Positions 54,331-63,614 of a stretch of 64,000 nucleotides of DNA are shown in pieces. A model generated the notes under the pieces. That model saw only the letters and a list, made by a program, of their open reading frames with translations. It ran no database searches and was not told the DNA's origin. A program made the position numbers and the translations under genes. The stretch spans positions 1,896,001 to 1,960,000 of the forward strand of contig NZ_CP151587.1 in assembly GCF_038396845.1 (NCBI RefSeq). The letters run 5' to 3'. The DNA is from Gymnodinialimonas sp. 57CJ19 (GTDB taxonomy: Bacteria > Pseudomonadota > Alphaproteobacteria > Rhodobacterales > Rhodobacteraceae). Each line of letters opens with the position of its first letter. Within the stretch, counting starts at the first letter, position 1.

Positions 54331-55512
54331 ATGGCGGGCAACAGCGGCGGACCTTGGGGTGGCGGCAGTAACAATGGTGGCAGTGGCGGCGGCGGCAATC
54401 GCGGCACTGGCTCTGGCGGGAATGGCAACGGCAACGGGCCACGACGTCCCGGCGGCGGCGAGGGGCAGAACATCCCCGAACTCGACGACATCATGCGCAA
54501 GGGGCAAGAGCAACTACGCGTTCTGATGGGCGGTCGCGGTGGCGGCACGGGCAATGGGGGCGGCCAGGGTGGCGGCGATCCAGTCAGCCCGCGTGTCTTG
54601 TGGATCGGCGGCATCTTGGTTGCGGCCTTGGCTTGGCTCTACGCCTCTTTCTATTCGGTTCAACCGGGCGAGCAGGGGGTGGAGCTGTTCCTTGGCTCTG
54701 AATACCGCATCACGGGCGACGGCCCTCACTTGGCGCCATGGCCTTTGTTCACGGCGGAAGTGCTCGGTACCGAGCAAGAGCGCACAGAAGCGATTGGCAA
54801 CAACCGGTCAGGCGCGTCGGACACTGGCCTGATGCTGACCACGGACGAAAACATCGTCGATATCGACTTTGACGTTGTGTGGAACATCAACAATGCAGCT
54901 GACTACCTGTTCAACCTGCGCGACCCCGAGGCAACAATCCGCGCCGTGGCTGAATCCGCCATGCGGGAGATCATTGCTCAGTCCGAGCTGGCCCCGATCC
55001 TGAACCGGGATCGTCAGTTGATCGGTGATCAGGCGCTTGCCCTGATCCAGACGACGATGGACAGCTACGAATCCGGCGTGAACATCATTCGTATCAACCT
55101 TGACCGGGCCGACCCGCCGGTAGAGGTGATCGACGCTTTCCGCGAGGTGCAAGCCGCCGAGCAGGAGCGCGATCGTCTTGAGCGTACGGCGGATGCCTAT
55201 TCCAACCGCGTGACCGCCGGTGCCCGTGGTGAAGCCGCGCAGGTGCTGGAAGAGGCCGAAGGTTACCGCGCCCGCGTGGTGAACGAAGCCTTGGGTGAAG
55301 CGAGCCGTTTCCTTGCCATTCTTCAGGAATACGAAGTGGCGCCGGAAGTGACCCGCCGTCGCCTGTATCTGGAAACGTTGGAGCGTGTGCTTGGCGATAC
55401 GGATTTGGTGATTATCGACAGCGAAACCGGTGGATCGGGTGTAGTGCCTTACCTGCCGCTGAACGAACTGCGTAGCCCGTCGGGCAATTCTACAACAGGG
55501 GGCTCGAACTAA
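54331..55512 (+). CDS. hflK: HflK, FtsH protease modulator
   Basis: The 393-residue protein has a Gly/Asn-rich cytoplasmic N-terminus of about 85 residues, one membrane helix (VLWIGGILVAALAWLYASFY) and a SPFH/band-7 domain in the periplasm. It has YSVQPGEQGVELFLG, FDVVWNINNAADYLFNL and a helical stalk with many charged residues. It forms the HflKC complex around the FtsH protease. GAGGGGTAAGAG precedes the ATG. hflC starts 1 base after its stop. Confidence 0.95.
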   Translation: MAGNSGGPWGGGSNNGGSGGGGNRGTGSGGNGNGNGPRRPGGGEGQNIPELDDIMRKGQEQLRVLMGGRGGGTGNGGGQGGGDPVSPRVLWIGGILVAALAWLYASFYSVQPGEQGVELFLGSEYRITGDGPHLAPWPLFTAEVLGTEQERTEAIGNNRSGASDTGLMLTTDENIVDIDFDVVWNINNAADYLFNLRDPEATIRAVAESAMREIIAQSELAPILNRDRQLIGDQALALIQTTMDSYESGVNIIRINLDRADPPVEVIDAFREVQAAEQERDRLERTADAYSNRVTAGARGEAAQVLEEAEGYRARVVNEALGEASRFLAILQEYEVAPEVTRRRLYLETLERVLGDTDLVIIDSETGGSGVVPYLPLNELRSPSGNSTTGGSN

Positions 55513-55513
55513 G

Positions 55514-56416
55514 ATGCGCCGTATTACTTATCTTATCCCTGCCGTGGTTGTCGTCTTCGGCCTTCTGTCATCTGCGATCTTCGTGGTGGATGAACGCGAA
55601 CGTGCATTGGTGCTTCAGTTCGGTCAAATCCGTCAGGTCATTGACGAGCCAGGCCTGAACTTCCGCGTGCCGATCATTCAAGAGGTGATCTATTACGAGG
55701 ACCGTATCCTGTCGCTCGATACGGCGGCTACGGAAGTCACACCGTCCGATGACCGTCGTCTGGTTGTGGACGCTTTCGCGCGCTACCGGATCACCGACAC
55801 GCGTGTGTTTAACGAACGTGTCGGCTCGGGCGGTATTCGCCGCGCGGACGATCTTATCGAAGACATCCTGAACGACCGTATTCGGGCGGTTCTTGGTGCG
55901 GATGGTGTCACCTCCAACACGATCTTGTCGGAAGAGCGGGCCGGTTTGATGCAGCAGATCACACGTCAGGCACGGGCCCGTGCGGCCTCGCTCGGGGTGG
56001 AAATCCTGGACGTACGGCTGAAGCAAACCAACCTCCCGGCCCAGAACCTTGACGCGACCTTCGCCCGTATGCGGGCCGAGCGGGAGCGTGAAGCCGCAGA
56101 TGAGATCGCCCGTGGTGAAGAGGCCGCGCAGCGTATCCGCGCGACCGCAGATCGGACGGTGGTAGAGCTGGTTTCAGACGCCACCCGGGAGGCCGAGATC
56201 ACCCGTGGTGAGGCAGACGCCGAGCGGACCCGCATCTTCGCCGAAGCCTTTGGCCAAGATACGGAGTTCTTCGACTTCACCCGGTCGCTCACCGCGTATG
56301 AGCGGGCCTTGGGCGACAACACCAGCTTCGTCATCAGCCCCGACAGCGAGTTTTTCGAATACTTCGATGGCTCGGCCCTTGGCGGCGGCAACTCTTTGAC
56401 GCCAGCGGCAGAGTAA
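55514..56416 (+). CDS. hflC: HflC, FtsH protease modulator
   Basis: The 300-residue partner of HflK starts with a membrane helix (TYLIPAVVVVFGLLSSAIFVV). The band-7 domain follows: VDERERALVLQFGQI, FRVPIIQEVIYYEDRILSLD, then a coiled stalk (RMRAEREREAADEIARGEEA). A one-base gap to hflK and a DUF2065 gene 7 bp on make a single transcript likely. Confidence 0.95.
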   Translation: MRRITYLIPAVVVVFGLLSSAIFVVDERERALVLQFGQIRQVIDEPGLNFRVPIIQEVIYYEDRILSLDTAATEVTPSDDRRLVVDAFARYRITDTRVFNERVGSGGIRRADDLIEDILNDRIRAVLGADGVTSNTILSEERAGLMQQITRQARARAASLGVEILDVRLKQTNLPAQNLDATFARMRAEREREAADEIARGEEAAQRIRATADRTVVELVSDATREAEITRGEADAERTRIFAEAFGQDTEFFDFTRSLTAYERALGDNTSFVISPDSEFFEYFDGSALGGGNSLTPAAE

Positions 56417-56423
56417 CCGGCCC

Positions 56424-56618
56424 ATGGGGCTGGCGATATTGATGGGCCTTGGCATGGTCCTCGTGATTGAGGGGCTGGTGTTCGCACTGGCCCCTTCGCG
56501 TTTGGAAGACCTTCTGCGCGCCATGCAGGCGATCTCGCCCGAGACACGGCGCCTGATCGGCCTGTGTGCTGTGGCGGCGGGGGCAGTGTTAACCTCTTGG
56601 GCGGTGAGCTTGCTTTAG
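56424..56618 (+). CDS. DUF2065 small membrane protein
   Basis: The 64-residue protein has two helices (MGLAILMGLGMVLVIEGLVF and LIGLCAVAAGAVLTSWAVSLL). Between them is the DUF2065 sequence SRLEDLLRAMQAISPETRR. This family is regularly found after hflC, and here it is 7 bp downstream. Function unknown. Confidence 0.9.
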   Translation: MGLAILMGLGMVLVIEGLVFALAPSRLEDLLRAMQAISPETRRLIGLCAVAAGAVLTSWAVSLL

Positions 56619-56825
56619 GGCGGGTTTCTGCCTTCGCGCCTGAAATAGGCGTTGGTTTGCGCGTATCGCCGTGCAAATCTTGCGGCCAGGGACGATATTC
56701 ACGTCCATGTGACGATCCGCGAGGCAAGGGTTGGGAAACCCGAACTTGAAACCACGCAGAAGAACCCAAATTATAATAACAGGACAGAGGTGCCTGTCCG
56801 ACGGTTTTGCAGGAGGCCTTTTACC

Positions 56826-58400
56826 GTGACGACCCATTCAAGACTCTCCCTTTCCCCCCAACAACAGAACCGCAACCGTCCTTATGCGCGGCCACAAGAC
56901 CGCCCCCAGGTAAGGGCCCGCGCTATTGCCGCGGCTCCCCCAAAAACCCATGAAGCCCGCTTCGCTGTCGGCGCCTTGCTTGCCCTTCTGGTGGCTTTTG
57001 CCGTGGCGCTTTCGGCGTTGCCGGCGCGGGCGCAGAACGCGGGCTTGCCCGGTTTCGCGGATTTGGTGGATCAAGTCGGCGACGCGGTGGTGAACATCAC
57101 GACGTCCTCGGTCGTGGCAGGGCGCACCGGCGGCCCCGCGCCGGTGGTGCCGGAAGGTTCGCCGCTGGAGGATTTTTTCAACGACTTCCTTGGTCCCAAT
57201 GGCGGCGGCAATGGTCCCGCCCCGCGCCGCAGCCAAGCGCTCGGGTCAGGGTTTGTGATCTCGGAAGATGGATTTCTCGTTACAAACAACCACGTCATTG
57301 AAGGCGCGGATGAGATCATGATCGAATTCCGCAACGGCGTTGAATTGCCGGCGGAACTGGTCGGCACAGACCCGAACACCGATATCGCGCTGTTGCGTGT
57401 GCAAAGCGATGAACCGCTTCCCTTCGTGCCGTTTGGCGTCGCCTCGGATCATCGTGTGGGTGACTGGGTGATGGTTATGGGCAATCCTTTGGGGCAGGGG
57501 TTCTCTGTCTCGGTCGGGGTGGTCTCGGCGTTTGGACGCTCACTTTCGGGCACCTACGATGATTTCATCCAGACCGACGCGGCGATTAACCAAGGTAACT
57601 CCGGTGGTCCCCTGTTTAATCTGGAGGGTGAGGTAATCGGCGTGAACACGGCCATTCTGTCGCCCACCGGTGGCTCTATCGGGATCGGCTTTGCGATGTC
57701 TTCGGATGTCGTGGTGAACGTCGTGGATCAACTGCGCGAATTCGGGGAAACCCGTCGCGGCTGGTTGGGCGTGCGTATACAAGACGTGACCCCCGAAATG
57801 GCCGAGGCCCTGGGCCTTGATGAAGCCCGTGGCGCCATGGTCACGGATGTACCCGACGGTCCGGCTCTGGAAGGCGGCGTTGAAGTCGGCGATGTGATCT
57901 TGTCGTTCGATGGCAATGAGGTTGAGGACACCCGTGGTTTGGTGCGGGTCGTCGGCGACAGCACTGTGGGCGAAACGGTCCGCATGATGGTGTTCCGCGA
58001 TGGCGGCACCGAAACCCTGCGGATCACCTTGGGGCGCCGTGAAACCGCAGAGGCCAGCGCCACACCGGATGCCGATGGCGAAACGCCCGAAACGGCCCCG
58101 CCTGCCGTTGTGCTTGGTATGACCCTGACGCCCCTGACCGATGCCATGCGGGCCGAGTTGAACGCGGCCAATGTGGCCGGTGGTCTGGTTATCACGCAGC
58201 TCGATCCGGTCTCGGACGCCGCTGAAATGGGCCTTCAGGTGGGCGATATCATCACCGAAGTCACGCAAGCGCCCGTCACCACGGTGGCCGATTTCCAGCA
58301 GCGTATCGAAGCAGCCGACGCGGCGGGGCAGGAAACGATCTTGCTGCTGATCCGCCGCGATGGGAACCCTCGGTTCATGGCGTTGAGCATCAAGGACTGA
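56826..58400 (+). CDS. degP: DegP/HtrA-family serine protease (Do family)
   Basis: The 524-residue periplasmic protease/chaperone has the catalytic triad H156 (VTNNHVIEG), D186 (NTDIALLR) and S259 (QGNSGGPLF), and two PDZ domains (about 280-370 and 415-520). Start is a GTG at 56826, supported by AGGAGG nine bases upstream. The export signal is then unusually long: about 45 basic and Gln/Pro-rich residues before the hydrophobic stretch 46-65 and a cleavage site ARA-QN near 69. A further 58 in-frame codons upstream have no ribosome site. Position after hflKC suits an envelope quality-control role. Confidence 0.9.
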   Translation: MTTHSRLSLSPQQQNRNRPYARPQDRPQVRARAIAAAPPKTHEARFAVGALLALLVAFAVALSALPARAQNAGLPGFADLVDQVGDAVVNITTSSVVAGRTGGPAPVVPEGSPLEDFFNDFLGPNGGGNGPAPRRSQALGSGFVISEDGFLVTNNHVIEGADEIMIEFRNGVELPAELVGTDPNTDIALLRVQSDEPLPFVPFGVASDHRVGDWVMVMGNPLGQGFSVSVGVVSAFGRSLSGTYDDFIQTDAAINQGNSGGPLFNLEGEVIGVNTAILSPTGGSIGIGFAMSSDVVVNVVDQLREFGETRRGWLGVRIQDVTPEMAEALGLDEARGAMVTDVPDGPALEGGVEVGDVILSFDGNEVEDTRGLVRVVGDSTVGETVRMMVFRDGGTETLRITLGRRETAEASATPDADGETPETAPPAVVLGMTLTPLTDAMRAELNAANVAGGLVITQLDPVSDAAEMGLQVGDIITEVTQAPVTTVADFQQRIEAADAAGQETILLLIRRDGNPRFMALSIKD

Positions 58401-58430
58401 CCCTAGGCTGATCTTCGGTCTCGCAAACGA

Positions 58431-58468
58431 AAGCCCCCGGCAGTGTATCTCCTGCCGGGGGCTTTTTT
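58431..58468. terminator. Strong intrinsic terminator after degP
   Basis: AAGCCCCCGGCAG (58431-58443) pairs with CTGCCGGGGGCTT (58452-58464), a 13-bp stem with an 8-base loop followed by TTTT. It also lies at the end of the convergent lipoprotein gene. Confidence 0.9.
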
Positions 58469-58491
58469 GCTTTCAATAGAGTGCGCTTGCC

Positions 58492-59061
58492 TTAGTTTTG
58501 GGCGAGCTCAGGGTCCCAGACCGATAGGCCCAGTTGGCGGGCCGCGGCCAATGACAGCACGCCGCTGTCGAGCCCTTGGGGCTGCTGATAGGCCCGGATC
58601 GCGTCGACGGTGGCGCGGTCCATCACGCCGCTGGCAGCCCCTGCGAAGTGTCCTCGTGCGCTCAGCGCCCGTTGCAGGTTGGCGATATACTCGACGTTAC
58701 CCTCCATCGCGCAGGGGGTCTCAAACCACGTCTCGGTCCGGTCTTCGACAATACGCTGCTCAGTCGCGGTCACGAAGACGGCGGGACGGCGAACATTGCC
58801 GTCTCGATCCAATTGCTCGGGTTCAACCATGATCTGCTCGGTCACGGTTTCAATCACTGCGGGCTCGATCTCTCGGCCATAGCAGCTTTGGGGATCGGCG
58901 TTCGGTGGTCCAACCCCTCGTGACACCTGCACCCCGCCAGAACCGGAGTTGGTGGAGGGCGCAATCACCGAGGTAAAGCTCTCGCCCTCAGGCGCGGTCG
59001 ATTGACACGCGGCAAGGCCAAAGACGCCGGTTACAGCGGCCAGAAGAAGTGATTTGTGCAT
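58492..59061 (-). CDS. Lipoprotein with peptidoglycan-binding domain
   Basis: The 189-residue protein has a lipoprotein signal with lipobox LAAC, C19 being lipidated. A linker, a repeated VTEQ/VTATEQRIV-type segment and a C-terminal PG_binding_1 domain follow (NVEYIANLQRALSARGHFAG, MDRATVDAIRAYQQPQGLDSG). It should tether or sense the cell wall from the outer or inner membrane. The ATG at 59061 is preferred to one four codons upstream. Confidence 0.85.
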   Translation of the reverse strand: MHKSLLLAAVTGVFGLAACQSTAPEGESFTSVIAPSTNSGSGGVQVSRGVGPPNADPQSCYGREIEPAVIETVTEQIMVEPEQLDRDGNVRRPAVFVTATEQRIVEDRTETWFETPCAMEGNVEYIANLQRALSARGHFAGAASGVMDRATVDAIRAYQQPQGLDSGVLSLAAARQLGLSVWDPELAQN

Positions 59062-59126
59062 GGGACTGCTCAACGTCCTGATTTATTTTGCCCTATGGTA
59101 GCGGAAAACGCGGCCTCGGGAAAGCG

Positions 59127-59507
59127 TTACGGCTGGGGGGCAGCGGGAGATGGCTGATGTTGGGTCAGCAGCTCATCCAACAGGGGCGAGATATCCTCCA
59201 CATGCTCGGCCACCACATGGGTCACGTCCGAGTCGCGTTGAATGCGCCCGGTCACCCGCAACAGACGCCCCGAAATCACCGCGCGACGATATTTCTGGAA
59301 CAGTTTCTGCCAAACGACAACGTTGCAGACGCCGAACTCATCCTCCAGCGTGATGAAAATAACCCCCTTCGCCGTGCCGGGGCGTTGGCGTACCAACACA
59401 AGCCCCGCCACCGCGATCCGCGCCCCTTCAGGCGGAAGGTGCAGCAGGTGGTGTGGCAGGCACGAGGGCGGACGTGGCCAAGTGGGGGCGTGAGAGACGG
59501 GTTCCAT
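59127..59507 (-). pseudogene. dnaE2: Remnant of error-prone DNA polymerase DnaE2 (C-terminal OB-fold part)
   Basis: About 126 residues are encoded. The part from [20 protein letters not shown] through [19 protein letters not shown] to [20 protein letters not shown] is clearly the C-terminal OB-fold end of DnaE2, a protein of over 1000 residues. All catalytic and finger domains are missing, and imuA and imuB, its usual partners, are not here. A GTTC-N7-GTTC SOS box sits directly upstream on the same strand. Either a deletion fused the SOS promoter to the last piece of the gene, or a small LexA-controlled OB-fold protein is kept. I favour decay. Confidence 0.75.
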
Positions 59508-59511
59508 ATGG

Positions 59512-59526
59512 GAACAAAAATAGAAC
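59512..59526 (-). promoter_or_regulatory. LexA/SOS box of alphaproteobacterial type
   Basis: On the reverse strand GTTC-TATTTTT-GTTC is an exact GTTC-N7-GTTC site, the consensus known for LexA in Rhodobacter and other alphaproteobacteria. It ends 5 bases before the ATG of the DnaE2 remnant. About two such matches are expected by chance in 64 kb on both strands, so it is the position next to a dnaE2 sequence that makes it credible. Confidence 0.65.
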
Positions 59527-59594
59527 ATACAGGTATGAACACAAGGGGGCGCTTTCGTGCTGGAAAGGCGGAGGCGGGCGTATTACCTAGTTGA

Positions 59595-59942
<348 letters not shown>

Positions 59943-59987
59943 GCGCCCATGGCGCCGCGTCTGCCACCTTCGAGCAGGAGAGGGCGC

Positions 59988-60794
59988 ATGCGCGGCGCGT
60001 GGATGGGCCTGTGTCTGGGGCTGGCGTGGTCAGGCGTGGCGCTTGGATGCACCGTACCGCCCCATGTGGCGACGCAAATGCCCGATACCCTTAGCGCGCC
60101 CTACTTAGACGGTAGCCTCGCTTGGTATGACGGGCCCACGACGCGCTATACCCATGGCGTACTTGGCGACACCATCGAGGCCACGCGACTCCACGCTTAC
60201 GCCACAACGGCCCAAACACCCTGTGGCGATCAATCGATCTCCTTGCCCCCCGACTTGGTGTTCGAGGATACCACCCCTCGGCTCGCCGATATGGACGGCG
60301 ACGGCACGCCCGAAATCATTGTCGTACAAAGCCACCAACGCCTCGGCGCCCAACTCGCGGTCTACCGCTTCTCTGATGACGGCGTGGGCCTTGATCTGCT
60401 CTCCGCGACACCCTTCATCGGGCGCCCCAACCGCTGGTTGTCTCCCATAGGTATCGCGGATTTGGACGGCGATGGCAGAACAGAAATCGCCTATATCGAC
60501 CGTCCCCACCTCGCTCGAACCCTTCGCGTCTGGCGCTACTTGCCCGACCACGCCTCAGCTGCCGGGCTCCTTCAAGAGGTCGCCTCACTCCCGGGCCTGA
60601 CCAACCACCGCATCGGGCAAGACTTCATCTCCGGTGGTATTCGCACCTGCAACGGTGCGCCCGAAATGATCACAGCCAACGCCGACTGGACCCTCCTGAT
60701 CGCCACGCGCCTCTCCTCCGGCGCCCTCACATCTCGCGCAATTGGCCCCTTCTCCCCCTCCGCCATGACCGCTGCCCTTTCTTGTTCCCAATGA
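59988..60794 (+). CDS. Secreted FG-GAP/VCBS-repeat protein
   Basis: The 268-residue protein has a signal peptide ending near ALGC (C21, possibly lipidated) and at least two Asp-rich calcium-binding repeats, DMDGDGTPE at 101-109 and DLDGDGRTE at 158-166, each in an FG-GAP blade. It is probably periplasmic or surface-bound. AGGAGAGG precedes the ATG at 59988, which excludes the longer frame from 59949. Function is unknown. Confidence 0.8.
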   Translation: MRGAWMGLCLGLAWSGVALGCTVPPHVATQMPDTLSAPYLDGSLAWYDGPTTRYTHGVLGDTIEATRLHAYATTAQTPCGDQSISLPPDLVFEDTTPRLADMDGDGTPEIIVVQSHQRLGAQLAVYRFSDDGVGLDLLSATPFIGRPNRWLSPIGIADLDGDGRTEIAYIDRPHLARTLRVWRYLPDHASAAGLLQEVASLPGLTNHRIGQDFISGGIRTCNGAPEMITANADWTLLIATRLSSGALTSRAIGPFSPSAMTAALSCSQ

Positions 60795-60796
60795 CC

Positions 60797-60818
60797 TCCC
60801 CCTTCATCTTGGCCAATA
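60797..60818 (-). repeat. Dispersed intergenic repeat, copy 4 (inverted)
   Basis: On the reverse strand it reads GTATTGGCCAAGATGAAGGG, matching the TATTT-GCCAAGATGAA core of copies 1 and 2 with small differences. It begins 3 bp after the FG-GAP gene, in the gap before aspS. Confidence 0.6.
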
Positions 60819-60969
60819 CAACTCAATCCTCCCCCCCTCGACCCAAACCTCCCTCGGAAATAGCGTACCAACCCCGCCGCTCACACTTCCGACCCTTGAC
60901 TTAACGAGGCTTGCCCTGTCTATCCGTCCCGCACACCACACCATGCTTATCACCGCCGGAGACCTCCCG

Positions 60970-62745
60970 ATGCACGCCTATCGCAGCCATTCCTGTGCCG
61001 CCCTGACAGCCGCCAATGTTGGCGAGACGATCCGCCTTTCGGGTTGGGTGCATCGCCGCCGTGACCATGGCGGCGTGATCTTCATCGACCTTCGCGACCA
61101 CTACGGCATCACGCAGATCCTCTGCGATCCCGATAGCCCGGTATTTTCGGAGGTGGAAAAGCTGCGCGCCGAGTACTGCATTCGCATCGACGGCGTCGTG
61201 AAGGCCCGTGCTCCAGAGCTGGTGAACGAGAAACTGCCGACCGGCGAGATCGAGGTCTATATCCGCGATCTCGAAGTTCTGGGCGCCGCGGCCGAGTTGC
61301 CCTTGCAGGTGTTCGGTGATCAGGAATACCCCGAGGAAACGCGCCTGAAGTACCGCTACCTCGACCTGCGTCGGGAGAAGATGCAAAACAACATGATGCT
61401 GCGCTCCGACGTCGTGTCGAGCATCCGCAAACGGATGTGGGAAAAGGATTTCCGCGAGTTTCAGACGCCGATCATCACGGCCTCCTCTCCGGAAGGCGCG
61501 CGCGATTTCCTCGTGCCGTCCCGTCAGCACCCCGGCAAATTCTACGCGCTGCCGCAAGCGCCTCAGCAATTCAAACAGCTGCTGATGGTCTCGGGCTTCG
61601 ACAAATACTTCCAGATTGCGCCCTGCTTCCGCGATGAAGACCCGCGCGCTGACCGCTCACCCACTGACTTCTACCAGCTCGACCTGGAAATGAGCTTCGT
61701 GGAGCAGCAAGATGTCTTTGACACGATCGAACCGGTTCTTCGTGGCGTGTTCGAAGAATTTGGAGAGGGCGCTTCCGTCGATCAGGATTGGCCGCTCATC
61801 AGCTACGCCGACAGCGCGTTGTGGTACGGCACCGACAAGCCCGACCTGCGTAACCCGATCAAGATGCAGGTCGTGTCCGAGCATTTCGCGGGCTCCGGCT
61901 TTGCCATCTTCGCCAAACTGCTAGAGCAGGAAGGCACTCAGGTTCGCGCCATTCCCGCGCCCAAGGGCGGATCTCGCAAGTTCTGCGACCGGATGAACAA
62001 GTTTGCGCAGGAGCAGGGGCTGCCTGGAATGGGCTACATCTTCTGGCGCGATCAGGGCGAGGGGATGGAAGCCGCCGGCCCGTTGGCCAAGAACATAGGG
62101 CCGGAGCGGACCGAAGCGATCCGCCAGCAGCTTGACCTCGGTGTGGGCGATGCGGCGTTCTTCCTCGCCGGCAAACCGTCTCAGTTCGAGGCCGTTGCAG
62201 GACGTGCGCGCACGGTGATCGGTGATGAACTCGGCCTGACTGAACAGAACCGTTTTGCCTTCGCTTGGATCGTGGATTTCCCCATGTACGAGGCCGATGA
62301 AGAAACCGGCAAGATCGACTTTTCCCACAACCCCTTCTCCATGCCGCAAGGCGGGCTAGAGGCGCTGAACGGTGACCCTCTGACAGTGCTCGGCTATCAA
62401 TATGACCTTGCCTGCAACGGGTACGAGCTCGTTTCCGGTGCCATCCGTAACCACCAGCCCGAGATCATGTTCAAAGCCTTTGAACTGGCAGGATACGGCG
62501 CGGACGAGGTGCGAAAGCGCTTTGGCGGCATGGTAAACGCCTTCCAATACGGCGCTCCGCCCCACGGTGGTTGTGCGGCAGGGATCGACCGGATTGTGAT
62601 GCTTCTGGCGGATACCGCGAATATCCGTGAGGTGATCCTGTTCCCCATGAACCAAAGGGCCGAGGATCTGATGATGAACGCGCCGTCTGATCCGATGCCG
62701 GATCAATTGATGGAGCTTGGCCTGCGCGTTATCCCGCAGGACTAA
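60970..62745 (+). CDS. aspS: Aspartate-tRNA ligase (bacterial type)
   Basis: The 591-residue class II synthetase charges tRNA-Asp, and tRNA-Asn too if non-discriminating. It has the anticodon-binding OB domain ([20 protein letters not shown]), class II motif 2 ([20 protein letters not shown]), the bacterial GAD insertion and motif 3 ([16 protein letters not shown]). The ATG at 60970 (MHAYRSHSC) is the family start. Its stop overlaps that of the convergent response regulator gene. Confidence 0.97.
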   Translation: MHAYRSHSCAALTAANVGETIRLSGWVHRRRDHGGVIFIDLRDHYGITQILCDPDSPVFSEVEKLRAEYCIRIDGVVKARAPELVNEKLPTGEIEVYIRDLEVLGAAAELPLQVFGDQEYPEETRLKYRYLDLRREKMQNNMMLRSDVVSSIRKRMWEKDFREFQTPIITASSPEGARDFLVPSRQHPGKFYALPQAPQQFKQLLMVSGFDKYFQIAPCFRDEDPRADRSPTDFYQLDLEMSFVEQQDVFDTIEPVLRGVFEEFGEGASVDQDWPLISYADSALWYGTDKPDLRNPIKMQVVSEHFAGSGFAIFAKLLEQEGTQVRAIPAPKGGSRKFCDRMNKFAQEQGLPGMGYIFWRDQGEGMEAAGPLAKNIGPERTEAIRQQLDLGVGDAAFFLAGKPSQFEAVAGRARTVIGDELGLTEQNRFAFAWIVDFPMYEADEETGKIDFSHNPFSMPQGGLEALNGDPLTVLGYQYDLACNGYELVSGAIRNHQPEIMFKAFELAGYGADEVRKRFGGMVNAFQYGAPPHGGCAAGIDRIVMLLADTANIREVILFPMNQRAEDLMMNAPSDPMPDQLMELGLRVIPQD

Positions 62746-63449
62746 ACCGCGCCTGCCACGGCTTGAATACGCCCCGACAAGATCGCGCGCAGAGCCGCGC
62801 GGTCTGGGGCGCCGAGCGTCTCTGACATGTCGTGGGCGTGCGCCTCCAGCGAGTTGTCCTTCACGGCGCGCGCCAGACCGATCAGAAAGCGTCTCAGGTA
62901 ACTGACGGGTGGTCTGTCCAATGCCAGAAGGTCCATGGCGTGGCTAAGATCTTCGCGTAAGGCGAGGGGGTCGGGATCAACACTGACGATATTGGCCTCA
63001 CGCGGGCCTGTGGGGCGCTGTGCGTCCGGCAGGTGGGCGAGGATCGCGGCCTGATAAGCGGCGACGGTGGAGACGGGCTTGGCAATGAACCCATCGGCAC
63101 CGCATGCCAGAACGGCGGCTTCAGATGCCTCTCTCTCTGCGCCGGAGGTGCCCAGGATGACCTGCACGCGGGGTTTCGTCTCCGCCATGGATTTGATCAG
63201 ATCCAGACCCGAGCCATCGGGCAGCCCAAGGTCCACGATGGCGACCGTGGGGGAATAGACGTTCAAATGCCGCTCTGCCGATGCCAGACAATCGGCCCGT
63301 CGCAAACGGGCGCCGGAACGTAAACTCATCAGTCTTATCGCCTCAGATGCATAGCGGCTGTCTTCAACCACCAGGATCGTGATGCCCAGAAGAGGGCGTT
63401 CTGCCGTGGGCTGGGGGCGAAGATCAAACTCCGTCAATCTGTCATCCAT
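62742..63449 (-). CDS. Response regulator receiver protein without DNA-binding domain
   Basis: The 235-residue protein has a receiver domain at residues 23-145 with the acid pair ED (29-30, [10 protein letters not shown]), phosphoacceptor D73 ([13 protein letters not shown]) and the conserved lysine in FIAKPVS. The C-terminal 90 residues are helical ([20 protein letters not shown] and [17 protein letters not shown]) and carry no helix-turn-helix or enzyme domain that I recognise. It may work by protein contact. There is no histidine kinase gene next to it. Confidence 0.85.
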   Translation of the reverse strand: MDDRLTEFDLRPQPTAERPLLGITILVVEDSRYASEAIRLMSLRSGARLRRADCLASAERHLNVYSPTVAIVDLGLPDGSGLDLIKSMAETKPRVQVILGTSGAEREASEAAVLACGADGFIAKPVSTVAAYQAAILAHLPDAQRPTGPREANIVSVDPDPLALREDLSHAMDLLALDRPPVSYLRRFLIGLARAVKDNSLEAHAHDMSETLGAPDRAALRAILSGRIQAVAGAV

Positions 63450-63614
63450 CGCTGTTTTCCATTGTGAGAACGCGATTCCTTTCGCGCCCTCCCTGTTTGA
63501 CACACTTAAGGTTTATGATCGGTAAACGCGGACCCTGATGCGACATCGCCTGATCTTGCCTTGGTGGACCCGTCGCGCCATATCCGTTGAGACATTACAT
63601 GATCGGATTTCCCT

